This document shows positions 1 through 6,709 of a stretch of DNA of 15,128 nucleotides, piece after piece. Made by a program: the position numbers and the translations under genes. Origin of the DNA: Nitrospirota bacterium (GTDB lineage: Bacteria; Nitrospirota_A; Leptospirillia; Leptospirillales; Leptospirillaceae); the NCBI GenBank assembly GCA_021829515.1, contig JAKBPM010000027.1, positions 1 through 15,128 on the forward strand, written 5' to 3'. The notes under the pieces are model-generated. The model did not search any database and was not told the origin of the DNA. It worked only from the letters and a program-made list of their open reading frames with translations. Numbering within the stretch: the stretch's first letter is position 1; each line of letters starts with the position of its first letter.

Positions 1-186
1 GTCGGTCAGATGGACGATCTTGTACCAGCGGGCCTGGGGAAAGCGTCCATAGAGCGTTCCCGGACCTGGCGCGATCTGGACCGAGTTGTAGATATTGTAA
101 GGTTGCCATCCGAACAGTGACCAGTACCCGAATTCCGATTTAGGATTAACTTCAAGCCTCTTGGTCGGTTTTTGGGGGCATTTTTT
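1..186 (-). CDS. Unrecognised protein fragment, runs off the left edge
   Basis: On the minus strand a frame is open from just after a TAA (187-189) to the window edge, about 62 codons. The part at 1-126 reads like real protein, rich in aromatic residues (it includes GYWSLFGWQPYNIYNS, then GPGTLYGRFPQARWYKIV), possibly a membrane or envelope protein. I do not recognise the family. There is no ATG and no ribosome binding site; the first third (127-186) overlaps the candidate left end of the IS1380-like element. The fragment therefore looks like the remainder of a gene cut by the insertion or by a rearrangement, continuing to the left. Alternatively translation starts at a CTG or the frame is by chance. 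No matching N-terminal half is seen on the other side of the element, where a complete gene ends at 1920. Confidence 0.3.
127..143. repeat. Candidate left inverted repeat of the IS1380-like element
   Basis: CCCGAATTCCGATTTAG. It matches the reverse complement of 1870-1886 at 13 of 17 positions. The core CCCGAATTC recurs at 404-412 and, as the 12-bp palindrome CCCGAATTCGGG, at 456-467 inside the 3' end of the transposase gene. The repeats could be transposase binding sites. Assignment as the terminal repeat is tentative, because no flanking target duplication is seen. Confidence 0.35.
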
Positions 187-212
187 TTAGATGCAGCTTC
201 GATCACCTTCGG

Positions 213-423
213 TCAGGCCATCTTTGCCCCCTTGCCTTCAAAGTGGAACCTCTTGCCGTTACTCCCAACAGTCCATCCCACCAGGGGAGTTCCGGGGAAT
301 TTCACATGGAAATCATCGATTATCAAAGACTTACATCTCACCTTCTCAGAAATTTCCCACTCCGCACCTGTCCGGCTCTTTGTGTAGAAGACCTTCCTGT
401 TTTCCCGAATTCGGATCTGCGTC
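213..423 (-). other. ORF remnant between transposase stop and element end
   Basis: After the transposase stop, a different minus-strand frame stays open down to a TGA at 213-215. It encodes a plausible protein tail, with segments such as FYTKSRTGAEWEISEKV and KFPGTPLVGWTVGSNGKRF, ending in GAKMA. The frame has an ATG only inside the transposase gene, and no ribosome binding site. It may be the 3' end of a gene interrupted at the CCCGAATTC motif near 404-415, a small passenger segment, or chance. Beyond it, at 187-212, lies a run of eight A residues (minus strand) and a short spacer. No known family is recognised. Confidence 0.25.
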
Positions 424-1764
424 TTATGCCGAACCGAACAGTTCCTGGCATTGACCCCGAATTCGGGACAGAAATGCCAGGGAGTCCGCTCCCACTGCAA
501 GCTTCACCACAAGACTCCGGGCATGCCGTACGATTCGGCCAGCCATGGAAAAAATCTTCCATCGGATGGTTTGCAGCTTCCATGTCAGGCCGGAGGCCGG
601 AAGAAGGTCCCGCTTGAACCCGATCAAGAGGTTGTAAGTCAGAACTCCGACCCGGAAGAACACAGCATTGGCGTGAAAATCTCCGGTAGGCATGTACCCC
701 ACACCCACTCCGTTCTTGAGTTCCTTGAAGAAGTTTTCAAAGTGGCCCCTCAGCTGATGCCAGAGCAGCACCTGTTTCGAGCTCCATTCCGGTCCTAAAT
801 TGGTCGCCACCACCCAGTACCGGTAAGAGACCATGTGAGGAAACAGGGGTGTGCCGGAACATTCCCTCACCCGCTTCACAATCAACCGGAACGCTTCCGG
901 GGTGTTTTCCATCGCATGAAGCGTTTCCGCCACCTCACAGCTCTCTGCCAGCGCCTCACCGCTTCCGGAACGGGTGACCGGAACCCAGTCTTTTTCTTCG
1001 ATCCGGTGGATCAGTTCCATGACGGCACTGTTCTTGTCCGCCGTGATGGTCCATTGAACCCCGTCCGCCGTCAATGCATTGATCAGTTCGGCATTGTAGG
1101 ATGCGCTGTCGGCCCGTACACGGGCCACCGTCTTTCCCACACTGTTTGCCAGCGCCTGACCTCGTCGGTAGACGGCAACATGTCCCGCTTGTGGGGAGAC
1201 ATTCCCCTCCCGGAACTCATCGTCGACAAAAACCTCCGTCTCATAAAATGCCGCCATCATCGGCATGTAGCCTTTTTCATTCAGGTACGAATACCGGGCC
1301 TCCTCCTTATGCGATTCGATGAAGCTCGCATCGAGATCCAGTGTATAATCCTTCACCTGATCCCGGGACAGAATCTCCCGGTTGATTTCGTCCCGAACCT
1401 TCCCCAGTCCCAGAAGCCCTTTTTCCCCTTTATCCGGATCTCCCATACGGCGAAGCCACTGACCCACCGTGTCTTCGTCGGGAATCACAGTCTGCCCCAA
1501 CAGGGCCAAAAGATTTTTTTCCCGTTCCAGCTCCCGCAAATCCGACAGCGTTTGTCCTCCCAGGCTCAGAAGCGTGATCAGGCTCTGCACAAAGACGCCT
1601 GGCGCAAACCCCCTGTTGCTTCCCGGTGCAGGCAGGTGTTGTTCAACCCGCTCACGGACCTTCATTCCGTTCAGGTACTCCCCAAAGGCCAGAAACCCTC
1701 CCTGGCCTGTCAGCGCTTCCTCTGTCCGATCCACCTTGATCCTGATCTGTCCACCGTTTACCAT
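424..1764 (-). CDS. IS1380-like DDE transposase
   Basis: This 446-residue protein should catalyse cut-and-paste movement of its element. The sequence carries the expected DDE landmarks of the IS1380 / DDE_Tnp_1 group. A first acidic cluster TLDLDAS (residues 141-147) is followed by GYMPMMAAF and a REGN block. The second Asp is in VRADSASYN (D219). The third block, RGHFENFFKELKNG (339-352, Glu 343 or 348), is followed by FHANAVFFRVGVLTYNLL, typical of the C-terminal helix region. The length matches full-length family members and I see no internal stop or frameshift, so it may be active. The ATG at 1764 is preceded by a strong GGAGGG about 9 nt upstream, which fixes the start. No second transposition gene is present. 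Confidence 0.93.
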   Translation of the reverse strand: MVNGGQIRIKVDRTEEALTGQGGFLAFGEYLNGMKVRERVEQHLPAPGSNRGFAPGVFVQSLITLLSLGGQTLSDLRELEREKNLLALLGQTVIPDEDTVGQWLRRMGDPDKGEKGLLGLGKVRDEINREILSRDQVKDYTLDLDASFIESHKEEARYSYLNEKGYMPMMAAFYETEVFVDDEFREGNVSPQAGHVAVYRRGQALANSVGKTVARVRADSASYNAELINALTADGVQWTITADKNSAVMELIHRIEEKDWVPVTRSGSGEALAESCEVAETLHAMENTPEAFRLIVKRVRECSGTPLFPHMVSYRYWVVATNLGPEWSSKQVLLWHQLRGHFENFFKELKNGVGVGYMPTGDFHANAVFFRVGVLTYNLLIGFKRDLLPASGLTWKLQTIRWKIFSMAGRIVRHARSLVVKLAVGADSLAFLSRIRGQCQELFGSA

Positions 1765-1869
1765 ATCCGTCGGCCCTCCTTCTCTGTTGTGGTTTTCACC
1801 TCGTAGGTGAGAGTGTATCTCATCGAAAATCCAACAGGAAAGAGGGCTTTTTTTAATTTCCTCACACTT

Positions 1870-1886
1870 CTATCTCGGAATCAGGG
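1870..1886. repeat. Candidate right inverted repeat of the IS1380-like element
   Basis: CTATCTCGGAATCAGGG on the plus strand, 13 of 17 positions complementary to 127-143. It lies about 105 bp upstream of the transposase ATG, leaving room for a promoter. It is immediately followed by CTGTCCCT; together AGGGCTGTCCCT (1883-1894) forms a small hairpin that may belong to the element end or to the flanking DNA. Confidence 0.35.
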
Positions 1887-1919
1887 CTGTCCCTAAAAAC
1901 TGAAATTTTTTTAAACACG

Positions 1920-2942
1920 CTAAAAATCAAAATAGGCTCCGAGCGCGACATAATTTTCCTTCAAGAACGGGAAATCATACATTGGCGAATAACCGTTATA
2001 AAAATCAATGGCAGTCCTGAACTGTACCCAGGAAGCGGGACGATGGGTCAGGATTCCGATTTGCAGATCCTCTGAAGGGGTATATCCGTTTATCCCCTGG
2101 GAAATAATGTTGACCGCCATATAGGCTCTTGAGTAGGCTTCTTTCCATTCAGGTGCATAGAGCTCAAATCCTGCCTGCCCGATCAGGGAATCCTGAGCGG
2201 AAGGATAATACCCGAGACCTACGACACGATAGGCACCCCCTCCATAGATCCGGAAATACCGGGTCACATCATACGATGGTATGATCTGGAGAAGCTCCTG
2301 CCCATAGTCCGTATTCTTGTTGAGATTCATTAACGTGGTGTAGTCGTATCCGGTGTGCGAGCTGTCATGATAGAAAAAGATCCGGGCAGAGAATTTGTTG
2401 TATCTGATCGTGATCGGAAGGCCAATAATGAAATCGGTGCTTTCAAGAAACGTTGCCGTCTGAACAAAAGCGAATCTTGAAAACGCTGCGCCCATCACAC
2501 CGAGCTGGATCGATTTGTTGATCCCGGATATTTCGCTTTCCCATCGGATAATCCCGATATCCGCACCAAATGTCCCGTCGAATTGCCCATAACGGTTGTT
2601 TGATCCCAGGAAATAACTGATATTGCTCGTAGGCTGTCTTGGATCCGCAAGAAGTGGTGTGAACACATCACCCTGGGGGAAAAAAATGACCCTGTAGCCA
2701 TTCGCATTGATGGCGCCATCTTTGGCATCTTCTTCCGGTGTAAATGGATCCTGATAAAGAAGAGCCGAAGAAGTCTGCGGAGGTAATGCGCTTGACGGAG
2801 ACGGCGATGCAGCATCGGCTCTTTCAGGATGGAGAGGAGAAAACGAGAGAACCAGTAAAAGGGCAAGCAGTTCAAGTGAAACGTATGCGATCCGGATTTT
2901 GCATTTTTTTAAAACACTCATAGGAATCAATTCACTCTCCAT
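1920..2942 (-). CDS. DUF1207-type outer-membrane beta-barrel protein
   Basis: A predicted outer-membrane protein of about 340 residues, function unknown. A signal peptide is clear: a basic stretch (LKKCKIRIAY), a hydrophobic core of about 15 residues, then a cleavage region near RADAAS (41-46). The segment FFPQGDVFTPLLADPRQP (87-104) is the hallmark I associate with DUF1207. The rest has alternating aromatic and polar residues, and the chain ends in a terminal Phe (AYFDF), the usual barrel-assembly signal. The start is uncertain. The ATG at 2942 has no ribosome binding site, GGAG lies 6 nt before a TTG at 2930, and a further ATG at 2921 also leaves a good signal peptide. The gene stands alone between two insertion sequences, so its expression may be affected by them. 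Confidence 0.83.
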   Translation of the reverse strand: MESELIPMSVLKKCKIRIAYVSLELLALLLVLSFSPLHPERADAASPSPSSALPPQTSSALLYQDPFTPEEDAKDGAINANGYRVIFFPQGDVFTPLLADPRQPTSNISYFLGSNNRYGQFDGTFGADIGIIRWESEISGINKSIQLGVMGAAFSRFAFVQTATFLESTDFIIGLPITIRYNKFSARIFFYHDSSHTGYDYTTLMNLNKNTDYGQELLQIIPSYDVTRYFRIYGGGAYRVVGLGYYPSAQDSLIGQAGFELYAPEWKEAYSRAYMAVNIISQGINGYTPSEDLQIGILTHRPASWVQFRTAIDFYNGYSPMYDFPFLKENYVALGAYFDF

Positions 2943-2998
2943 ACATTAAACAGATTAACAACAATGAAAACCGTAACGTTTTTATCGCAGACCAGTTT

Positions 2999-3406
2999 CT
3001 ATATGGGGTTTTCTTCTGAGCGGCAATCAAGTTTTTTGCCAAAACACCCCAAATGCGAATGAGCCGTATAGCTTGGCGACCAAAGCATCCCATTCCAGTA
3101 CCGGTCAGAGAGATCCTTGCGCTCTTTTTTCAGAAGACGGCTCGAAACACACTTCAGGCTGTTGACAAGCGTTGAGACAGCAGTTTTAGGAGGAATTTCC
3201 ACAAGCAGATGAACATGGTCCGGCTCTCCCCTCATTTGAAGGAGCTTCGCGTCAAAATCGCTGCAAACACTCTTGAAGATCGTCTCAAGAATGCTCAGTG
3301 CGTGGTTGTCGAAAACCTCACTTTTTTTGACCGCAAAAAAGACCAACTCAATAATAATTGAGAAACTGCAGTTTCTACCTGTACGCAAGATCGTTTTTTC
3401 ATCCAT
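2999..3406 (-). pseudogene. tnpA: Damaged IS200/IS605-type TnpA (Y1 transposase)
   Basis: The 135-codon frame matches the Y1 HUH transposase pattern: LRTGRNC near the N-terminus, LVFFAVKKSEVF, then DHVHLLVE with the metal-binding HxH at residues 64-66, LVNSLKCVSSR and YWNGMLWSPSY (residues 103-113). From there the canonical continuation (SxGGAP, then a helix with the nucleophilic Tyr, QYIEQQ-like) is absent. In the next frame the end reads LAKNLIAAQKKTP, which resembles that helix with Leu in place of Tyr. I infer a frameshift near residues 114-121 plus loss of the catalytic Tyr, so the enzyme should be inactive. No TnpB or other accessory gene is adjacent. Confidence 0.75.
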
Positions 3407-3466
3407 AGACCAATTCTAAAACAAACATTCAGGATGTTCAATTACGACACCAGAGAGGCAGGATTG

Positions 3467-3500
3467 TTTATCGCGATTCGATAAAGCCTGATTTTTATCG
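3467..3500. repeat. Alternating short stem-loops (TTTATCG / CGATAAA / TTTATCG)
   Basis: TTTATCG (3467-3473), CGATAAA (3479-3485) and TTTATCG (3494-3500) allow two mutually exclusive 7-bp hairpins with loops of 5 and 8 nt. The longer string TTTTTATCGC at 3492-3501 also occurs at 2979-2988, on the far side of the tnpA remnant. The simplest reading is end structures of the IS200/IS605 remnant, which typically carry subterminal hairpins. A role as a transcript switch ahead of gspH (104 nt downstream) is possible but unsupported. Confidence 0.4.
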
Positions 3501-3603
3501 CCCGCGGGAGTATCTGGAAGGATTCCGGAAATGTCATAATACAGAGAAACACACCTGATAGCAGACTAGCTTCAGTAAAGAACAGTTTTTTGAAAGAGAG
3601 AAA

Positions 3604-4200
3604 ATGCTTCCACAAAGTCCGGATTTGGCTCCGTCATCACTTTCAAAAAAAGACTCTGGCTGGACACTGATCGAAATCGTTGTGGTCCTTTTTGTCATAA
3701 GTATTGTCGTCGCCATTATTTCACCTCATCTGAAACTCCAGAAAACACCAGGTCTCAGAGAGGTTTCCCTGAAAATCGCCGGAGAATACAGGGCGCTTTA
3801 CTGGGAAGCCATCTCAAGACAACAGGTTCTCCGCCTCAAGTATGATCTGGACAAGGGAACCGTTTCTGCGTTCAGGATGGCCCCCGATGGCTCATTAAAA
3901 CCAGTATCGATAAGGGGCATCTCGGTCTGGAGCATTGCACCCAAGGTCCGATTTACCCGAATACACACACTTCATCAGGGAAGGGTCGAATCAGGCAGAA
4001 CCTTTACCCAATTTTTTCCAACGGGAGCTGTCGAACCAACAACCATTCACCTGTCGGACCGACATGCCCACTCCATGACGATCACCGTCAATCCGGTCAA
4101 CGGTCGCACGCATGTCTTCAAGGGCGATGTGGAGGTTCCTTCCCTGCCCCCGTTGTTGCCTGGAGGAGCAGGCAGCGGGGCTTTCATGGGAGCCGGATGA
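3604..4200 (+). CDS. gspH: GspH-type minor pseudopilin (type II secretion)
   Basis: A 198-residue minor pseudopilin, thought to sit near the tip of the periplasmic pseudopilus of the type II secretion system. A 19-residue basic leader ends in Gly19, followed by W-TLIEIVVVLFVISIVVAIISP. Glu24 is thus the conserved +5 Glu used in assembly, and prepilin peptidase (GspO/PilD) would cut between Gly19 and Trp20. The C-terminal half carries a GspH-like block: FFPTGAVEP (138-146), then TITVNPVNGRTHVFKGD (159-175). The +1 residue is Trp rather than the usual Phe. A weak GAGAG lies just before the ATG. The stop overlaps the gspI start as ATGA (4197-4200), indicating translational coupling. PilE or FimT-like pilins are the alternative, but gspI and gspJ follow. 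Confidence 0.8.
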   Translation: MLPQSPDLAPSSLSKKDSGWTLIEIVVVLFVISIVVAIISPHLKLQKTPGLREVSLKIAGEYRALYWEAISRQQVLRLKYDLDKGTVSAFRMAPDGSLKPVSIRGISVWSIAPKVRFTRIHTLHQGRVESGRTFTQFFPTGAVEPTTIHLSDRHAHSMTITVNPVNGRTHVFKGDVEVPSLPPLLPGGAGSGAFMGAG

Positions 4201-4577
4201 AAAGCATGCGGAAATCAGATGACGGTGGTTTTACCCTGATCGAAGTCATGGTGGCCTTATTTATATTCAGCGTTGCGGCCATCGCACTTCTTGCAATCAG
4301 AACAAATGCCGTAAAACTTGATGAAAGAGCGCGGGACGAAGTGGAGATGACCGTTCTTGCCAACAGGAAAATGTCCGAGATTGTCGGCCAGGGGTTTGCT
4401 CCGGTCGGAGACGTGTCAGGTGGATTTGGAAAAGAACACAAAGACTACCATTGGGAAGAAATTGTCACCGCATCTCCATTGCCCATTATTCGACAGGTAA
4501 CGGTTAAAATCACGAAAAAGTCGGGAAAGAGAAAGATTGTGGTCACTCTCGTTTCCTATATTTCCGGTATTCAGTGA
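4197..4577 (+). CDS. gspI: GspI minor pseudopilin
   Basis: A 126-residue pseudopilin with an 11-residue leader. The cleavage site is G11-F12, followed by FTLIEVMVALFIFSVAAIALLAI with Glu at +5 (residue 16). The length matches GspI, as does the ELxVLANRKMSE-like region after the helix (TVLANRKMSEI, about residues 62-72). In known systems GspI is the core of the GspI-J-K tip complex that starts pseudopilus assembly. Its ATG overlaps the gspH stop by 4 nt, and its TGA (4575-4577) overlaps the probable gspJ ATG, so the three genes are one coupled unit. Confidence 0.85.
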   Translation: MKSMRKSDDGGFTLIEVMVALFIFSVAAIALLAIRTNAVKLDERARDEVEMTVLANRKMSEIVGQGFAPVGDVSGGFGKEHKDYHWEEIVTASPLPIIRQVTVKITKKSGKRKIVVTLVSYISGIQ

Positions 4578-5287
4578 TGCTGGATAAGCCCCAAGGCTGC
4601 CTTTCAGGAAAGGAAACAAACTGTGTCGATGGCGGATTTACCCTGATCGAAGTTCTTGTCGCATTCATGATCTTTGCCATGATTCTTGGACTGCTGTTCG
4701 GAGCCGTTGAGAGCACGCAAAAAGTTATGTCCATTGCAAATAAAGGGAACAGGATCTATGAAAATGTCCAAAGCGCCCTGTTTCGCATTCATGGAGAAAT
4801 TCTTTCAACCTACATCAATCCCAATGATCCCCTCACCTACTTTATCGGAAATCCTCAAAGTGCCGGGGATGAGGAGACCGACACGCTGCTCTTCACCTCC
4901 CTGGGACAGACACGACTCATGCAAAACGCTCCCGTCTCGCACCTGATGGGCGTTCAGTACGTACTCCTCCCGGAAAAGAAGCCAGGGGAATATGTATTGG
5001 CCCATGAGCAGGACACGAACCTCCTAAGCTATGGAACCGAAGCCGTCCAGGCCGAACCCCTGCTTCACCACGTTCTCTCCCTGCGTCTTTTCTATTTTGA
5101 CAGCCATGAATGGGTGAACCAGTGGAATTCCATGCAGAGCCATCTTCTTCCCGTTTATGTCAAGATTGTCCTCAAGGTAAGAGCAGGAAAAAATGGAGAA
5201 AAAACATTTACGGACGTCGTTCCGATCCCTTTGTCGACGGTGATGCAGACTCAAGGGGGCAGCGTCTCTTCTGTCGGCGGGTTTTGA
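4577..5287 (+). CDS. gspJ: GspJ minor pseudopilin
   Basis: A protein of about 236 residues, the usual size for GspJ. After a leader of about 20 residues comes GG-FTLIEVLVAFMIFAMILGLLFGAV, with the conserved Glu at +5. The helix is followed by ENVQSALFRIHGEI, which resembles the GspJ region R...L.Rl..Di. In the middle there is LSLRLFYFDSHEWVNQWNS, matching the GspJ pattern F.y.d..g.W...W. GspJ partners GspI and GspK in the tip complex. I take the ATG at 4577, which overlaps the gspI stop (TGATG); a GTG at 4574 is possible. No gspK follows: the next gene is convergent dnaB, whose stop is one base away. Confidence 0.85.
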   Translation: MLDKPQGCLSGKETNCVDGGFTLIEVLVAFMIFAMILGLLFGAVESTQKVMSIANKGNRIYENVQSALFRIHGEILSTYINPNDPLTYFIGNPQSAGDEETDTLLFTSLGQTRLMQNAPVSHLMGVQYVLLPEKKPGEYVLAHEQDTNLLSYGTEAVQAEPLLHHVLSLRLFYFDSHEWVNQWNSMQSHLLPVYVKIVLKVRAGKNGEKTFTDVVPIPLSTVMQTQGGSVSSVGGF

Positions 5288-5288
5288 G

Positions 5289-6680
5289 CTACTCTCCCCC
5301 ATCCATATTGTCGTAACCGTAAGCGAGGTTTTCAAATCTTGTGCAATGGCCCAGAAAGGCAAGATTGACTGAACCGATCGGTCCGTTTCTCTGTTTGCCG
5401 ATAATGACCTCAGCCTTCCCCTTGTTGTCGAGGTTCTCCTTGTTATAAACCTCGTCCCTGTAGATAAAAAGAACAATATCCGCATCCTGCTCGATGGCGC
5501 CAGATTCCCTGAGATCAGAAAGAATGGGTTTCTTGTCCTTTGGGCGATTCTCGACAGATCGGGATAACTGGGCAAGCGCAATGACAGGGATGTTGAGCTC
5601 TTTCGCCAATGCCTTAAGCGAACGGGAGATCTCGGAAATTTCCTGTTCCCGATTGTCGGTTCTCTGGGAACCCTTCACCAACTGAAGATAGTCCACAACA
5701 ATCAGTGAGAGATTTTTATTTTGCGCCTTGAGCCTTCTGGCCCTGGCCCTGAGCTCATAAACGGAGAGGTCCCCCGAATCATCAATAAAAAGGGGCACAT
5801 CGCTGGCCTCACCGAATGCCTGCATAACGGCTCGCCAGTCATCGCTTGGCAATTGGCCGGTACGAAGCTTCCAGGCATCGACCCGGCTTTGTGAGCTGAT
5901 GAGACGCATGAAAAGCTGCTCCTTGGACATTTCCAGGGAAAAGATTCCAACAGGCAGCCTGAGATCAAAAGAGACGTATTGGGCAATACCCATGGCAAAT
6001 GCCGTTTTTCCCATGGCAGGACGACCGGCAACAATAATCAGGTCCGATGGGTAGAGCCCTGTTGTCATCCTGTCGAGATCAATGAATCCTGTGGGGAGTC
6101 CAATGACGGCATCAGCGATTTCCCTTGAACGAAGCTCTTCAAGCTTCTTGAACTGGGTATCAAGGTACGGAACATCCCCTACCTTTACAAAACCTCCAGA
6201 GTTCTTGTGGGATCCAATTTCAAGGATCTTTCTTTCTGCAAGGTCGAGAAGCGATTCGACCTCCTCTGTCTCCTCATAGCCCTTTTGAGCAATGTCCTCA
6301 GCCGCCAGGATAAGCTTTCTGTAAATCCCCTTTTCCGTCAAAAGTCTGGCGTAGTGCTTGGCGTTGGCAGCTGTCGGAACGATATAGCTCAAGTCTTCTA
6401 TATATTGGGGAGCTCCTGTCAGACCGTCCCACCCTTTTTTCTTGAGACGGTCCGACAAAGTCACAGGATCGATGGGATGCTGGATCTCGGCCATTTCCCT
6501 CATCACCAGATAAATCTTCCGATGGGCATCAAGAATGAAGTCCTCCTCCCTGACGTTGTCACCGATCTGGGTAAGGACTTCATTATTGAGAAGAATCGAT
6601 CCTAAAAACGATTTTTCCGCCTCTATGCTTTGAGGAAGATTCCGGAAAGCTTCATTGCCGGATTTTTTGACATTTTTCAT
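5289..6680 (-). CDS. dnaB: Replicative DNA helicase DnaB
   Basis: A 463-residue hexameric helicase that unwinds DNA at the replication fork. The N-terminal domain (about 14-115, PQSIEAEKSFLGSILL) binds primase, and a linker helix (about 130-160) leads to the RecA-like motor. Walker A is GRPAMGKT (219-226), the Walker B region is LSLIVVDYLQL (324-334), QLSRSVENR is at 371-379 and DLRESGAIEQDAD at 389-401. The ATP-dependent core and the C-terminal KQRNGPIG arm are complete, and no intein is present. GGAG lies 6 nt before the ATG. It is the last gene of the minus-strand operon, 29 nt after hisZ. This is unlike the common rplI-dnaB pairing. Its 3' end abuts gspJ without a visible terminator. Confidence 0.98.
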   Translation of the reverse strand: MKNVKKSGNEAFRNLPQSIEAEKSFLGSILLNNEVLTQIGDNVREEDFILDAHRKIYLVMREMAEIQHPIDPVTLSDRLKKKGWDGLTGAPQYIEDLSYIVPTAANAKHYARLLTEKGIYRKLILAAEDIAQKGYEETEEVESLLDLAERKILEIGSHKNSGGFVKVGDVPYLDTQFKKLEELRSREIADAVIGLPTGFIDLDRMTTGLYPSDLIIVAGRPAMGKTAFAMGIAQYVSFDLRLPVGIFSLEMSKEQLFMRLISSQSRVDAWKLRTGQLPSDDWRAVMQAFGEASDVPLFIDDSGDLSVYELRARARRLKAQNKNLSLIVVDYLQLVKGSQRTDNREQEISEISRSLKALAKELNIPVIALAQLSRSVENRPKDKKPILSDLRESGAIEQDADIVLFIYRDEVYNKENLDNKGKAEVIIGKQRNGPIGSVNLAFLGHCTRFENLAYGYDNMDGGE

Positions 6681-6709
6681 GATTGCTCCGGGGAGTGCCG
6701 ATTGTATTT

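Larger units (their letters stand above)
127..1886 (-). mobile_element. Candidate IS1380-family insertion sequence (about 1.76 kb)
   Basis: The single transposase gene (424-1764, minus) is flanked by an imperfect inverted repeat: 127-143 and the complement of 1870-1886 match at 13 of 17 positions, both beginning CCC and sharing ATTCCGA. A length near 1.76 kb is within what is known for the IS1380 family. Against this boundary: no 4-bp target duplication is visible (AGTA on the left, CTGT on the right), and about 300 bp lies between the transposase stop and the left repeat, which is long. A second copy of the motif, CCCGAATTCGGA at 404-415, could mark a nearer left end, giving an element of about 1.48 kb. 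The transposase call is firm; the ends are tentative. Confidence 0.45.

Noticed and set aside
835..1806. 323-codon open frame on the plus strand
   Set aside because: It is antisense to the IS1380-like transposase, has no family resemblance and is rich in Arg, Pro, His and Ser, as expected of a mirror frame of a real gene.
1883..1894. AGGGCTGTCCCT as an intrinsic terminator for the DUF1207 gene
   Set aside because: The stem is 4 bp and the T-run lies on its upstream side for the minus strand.
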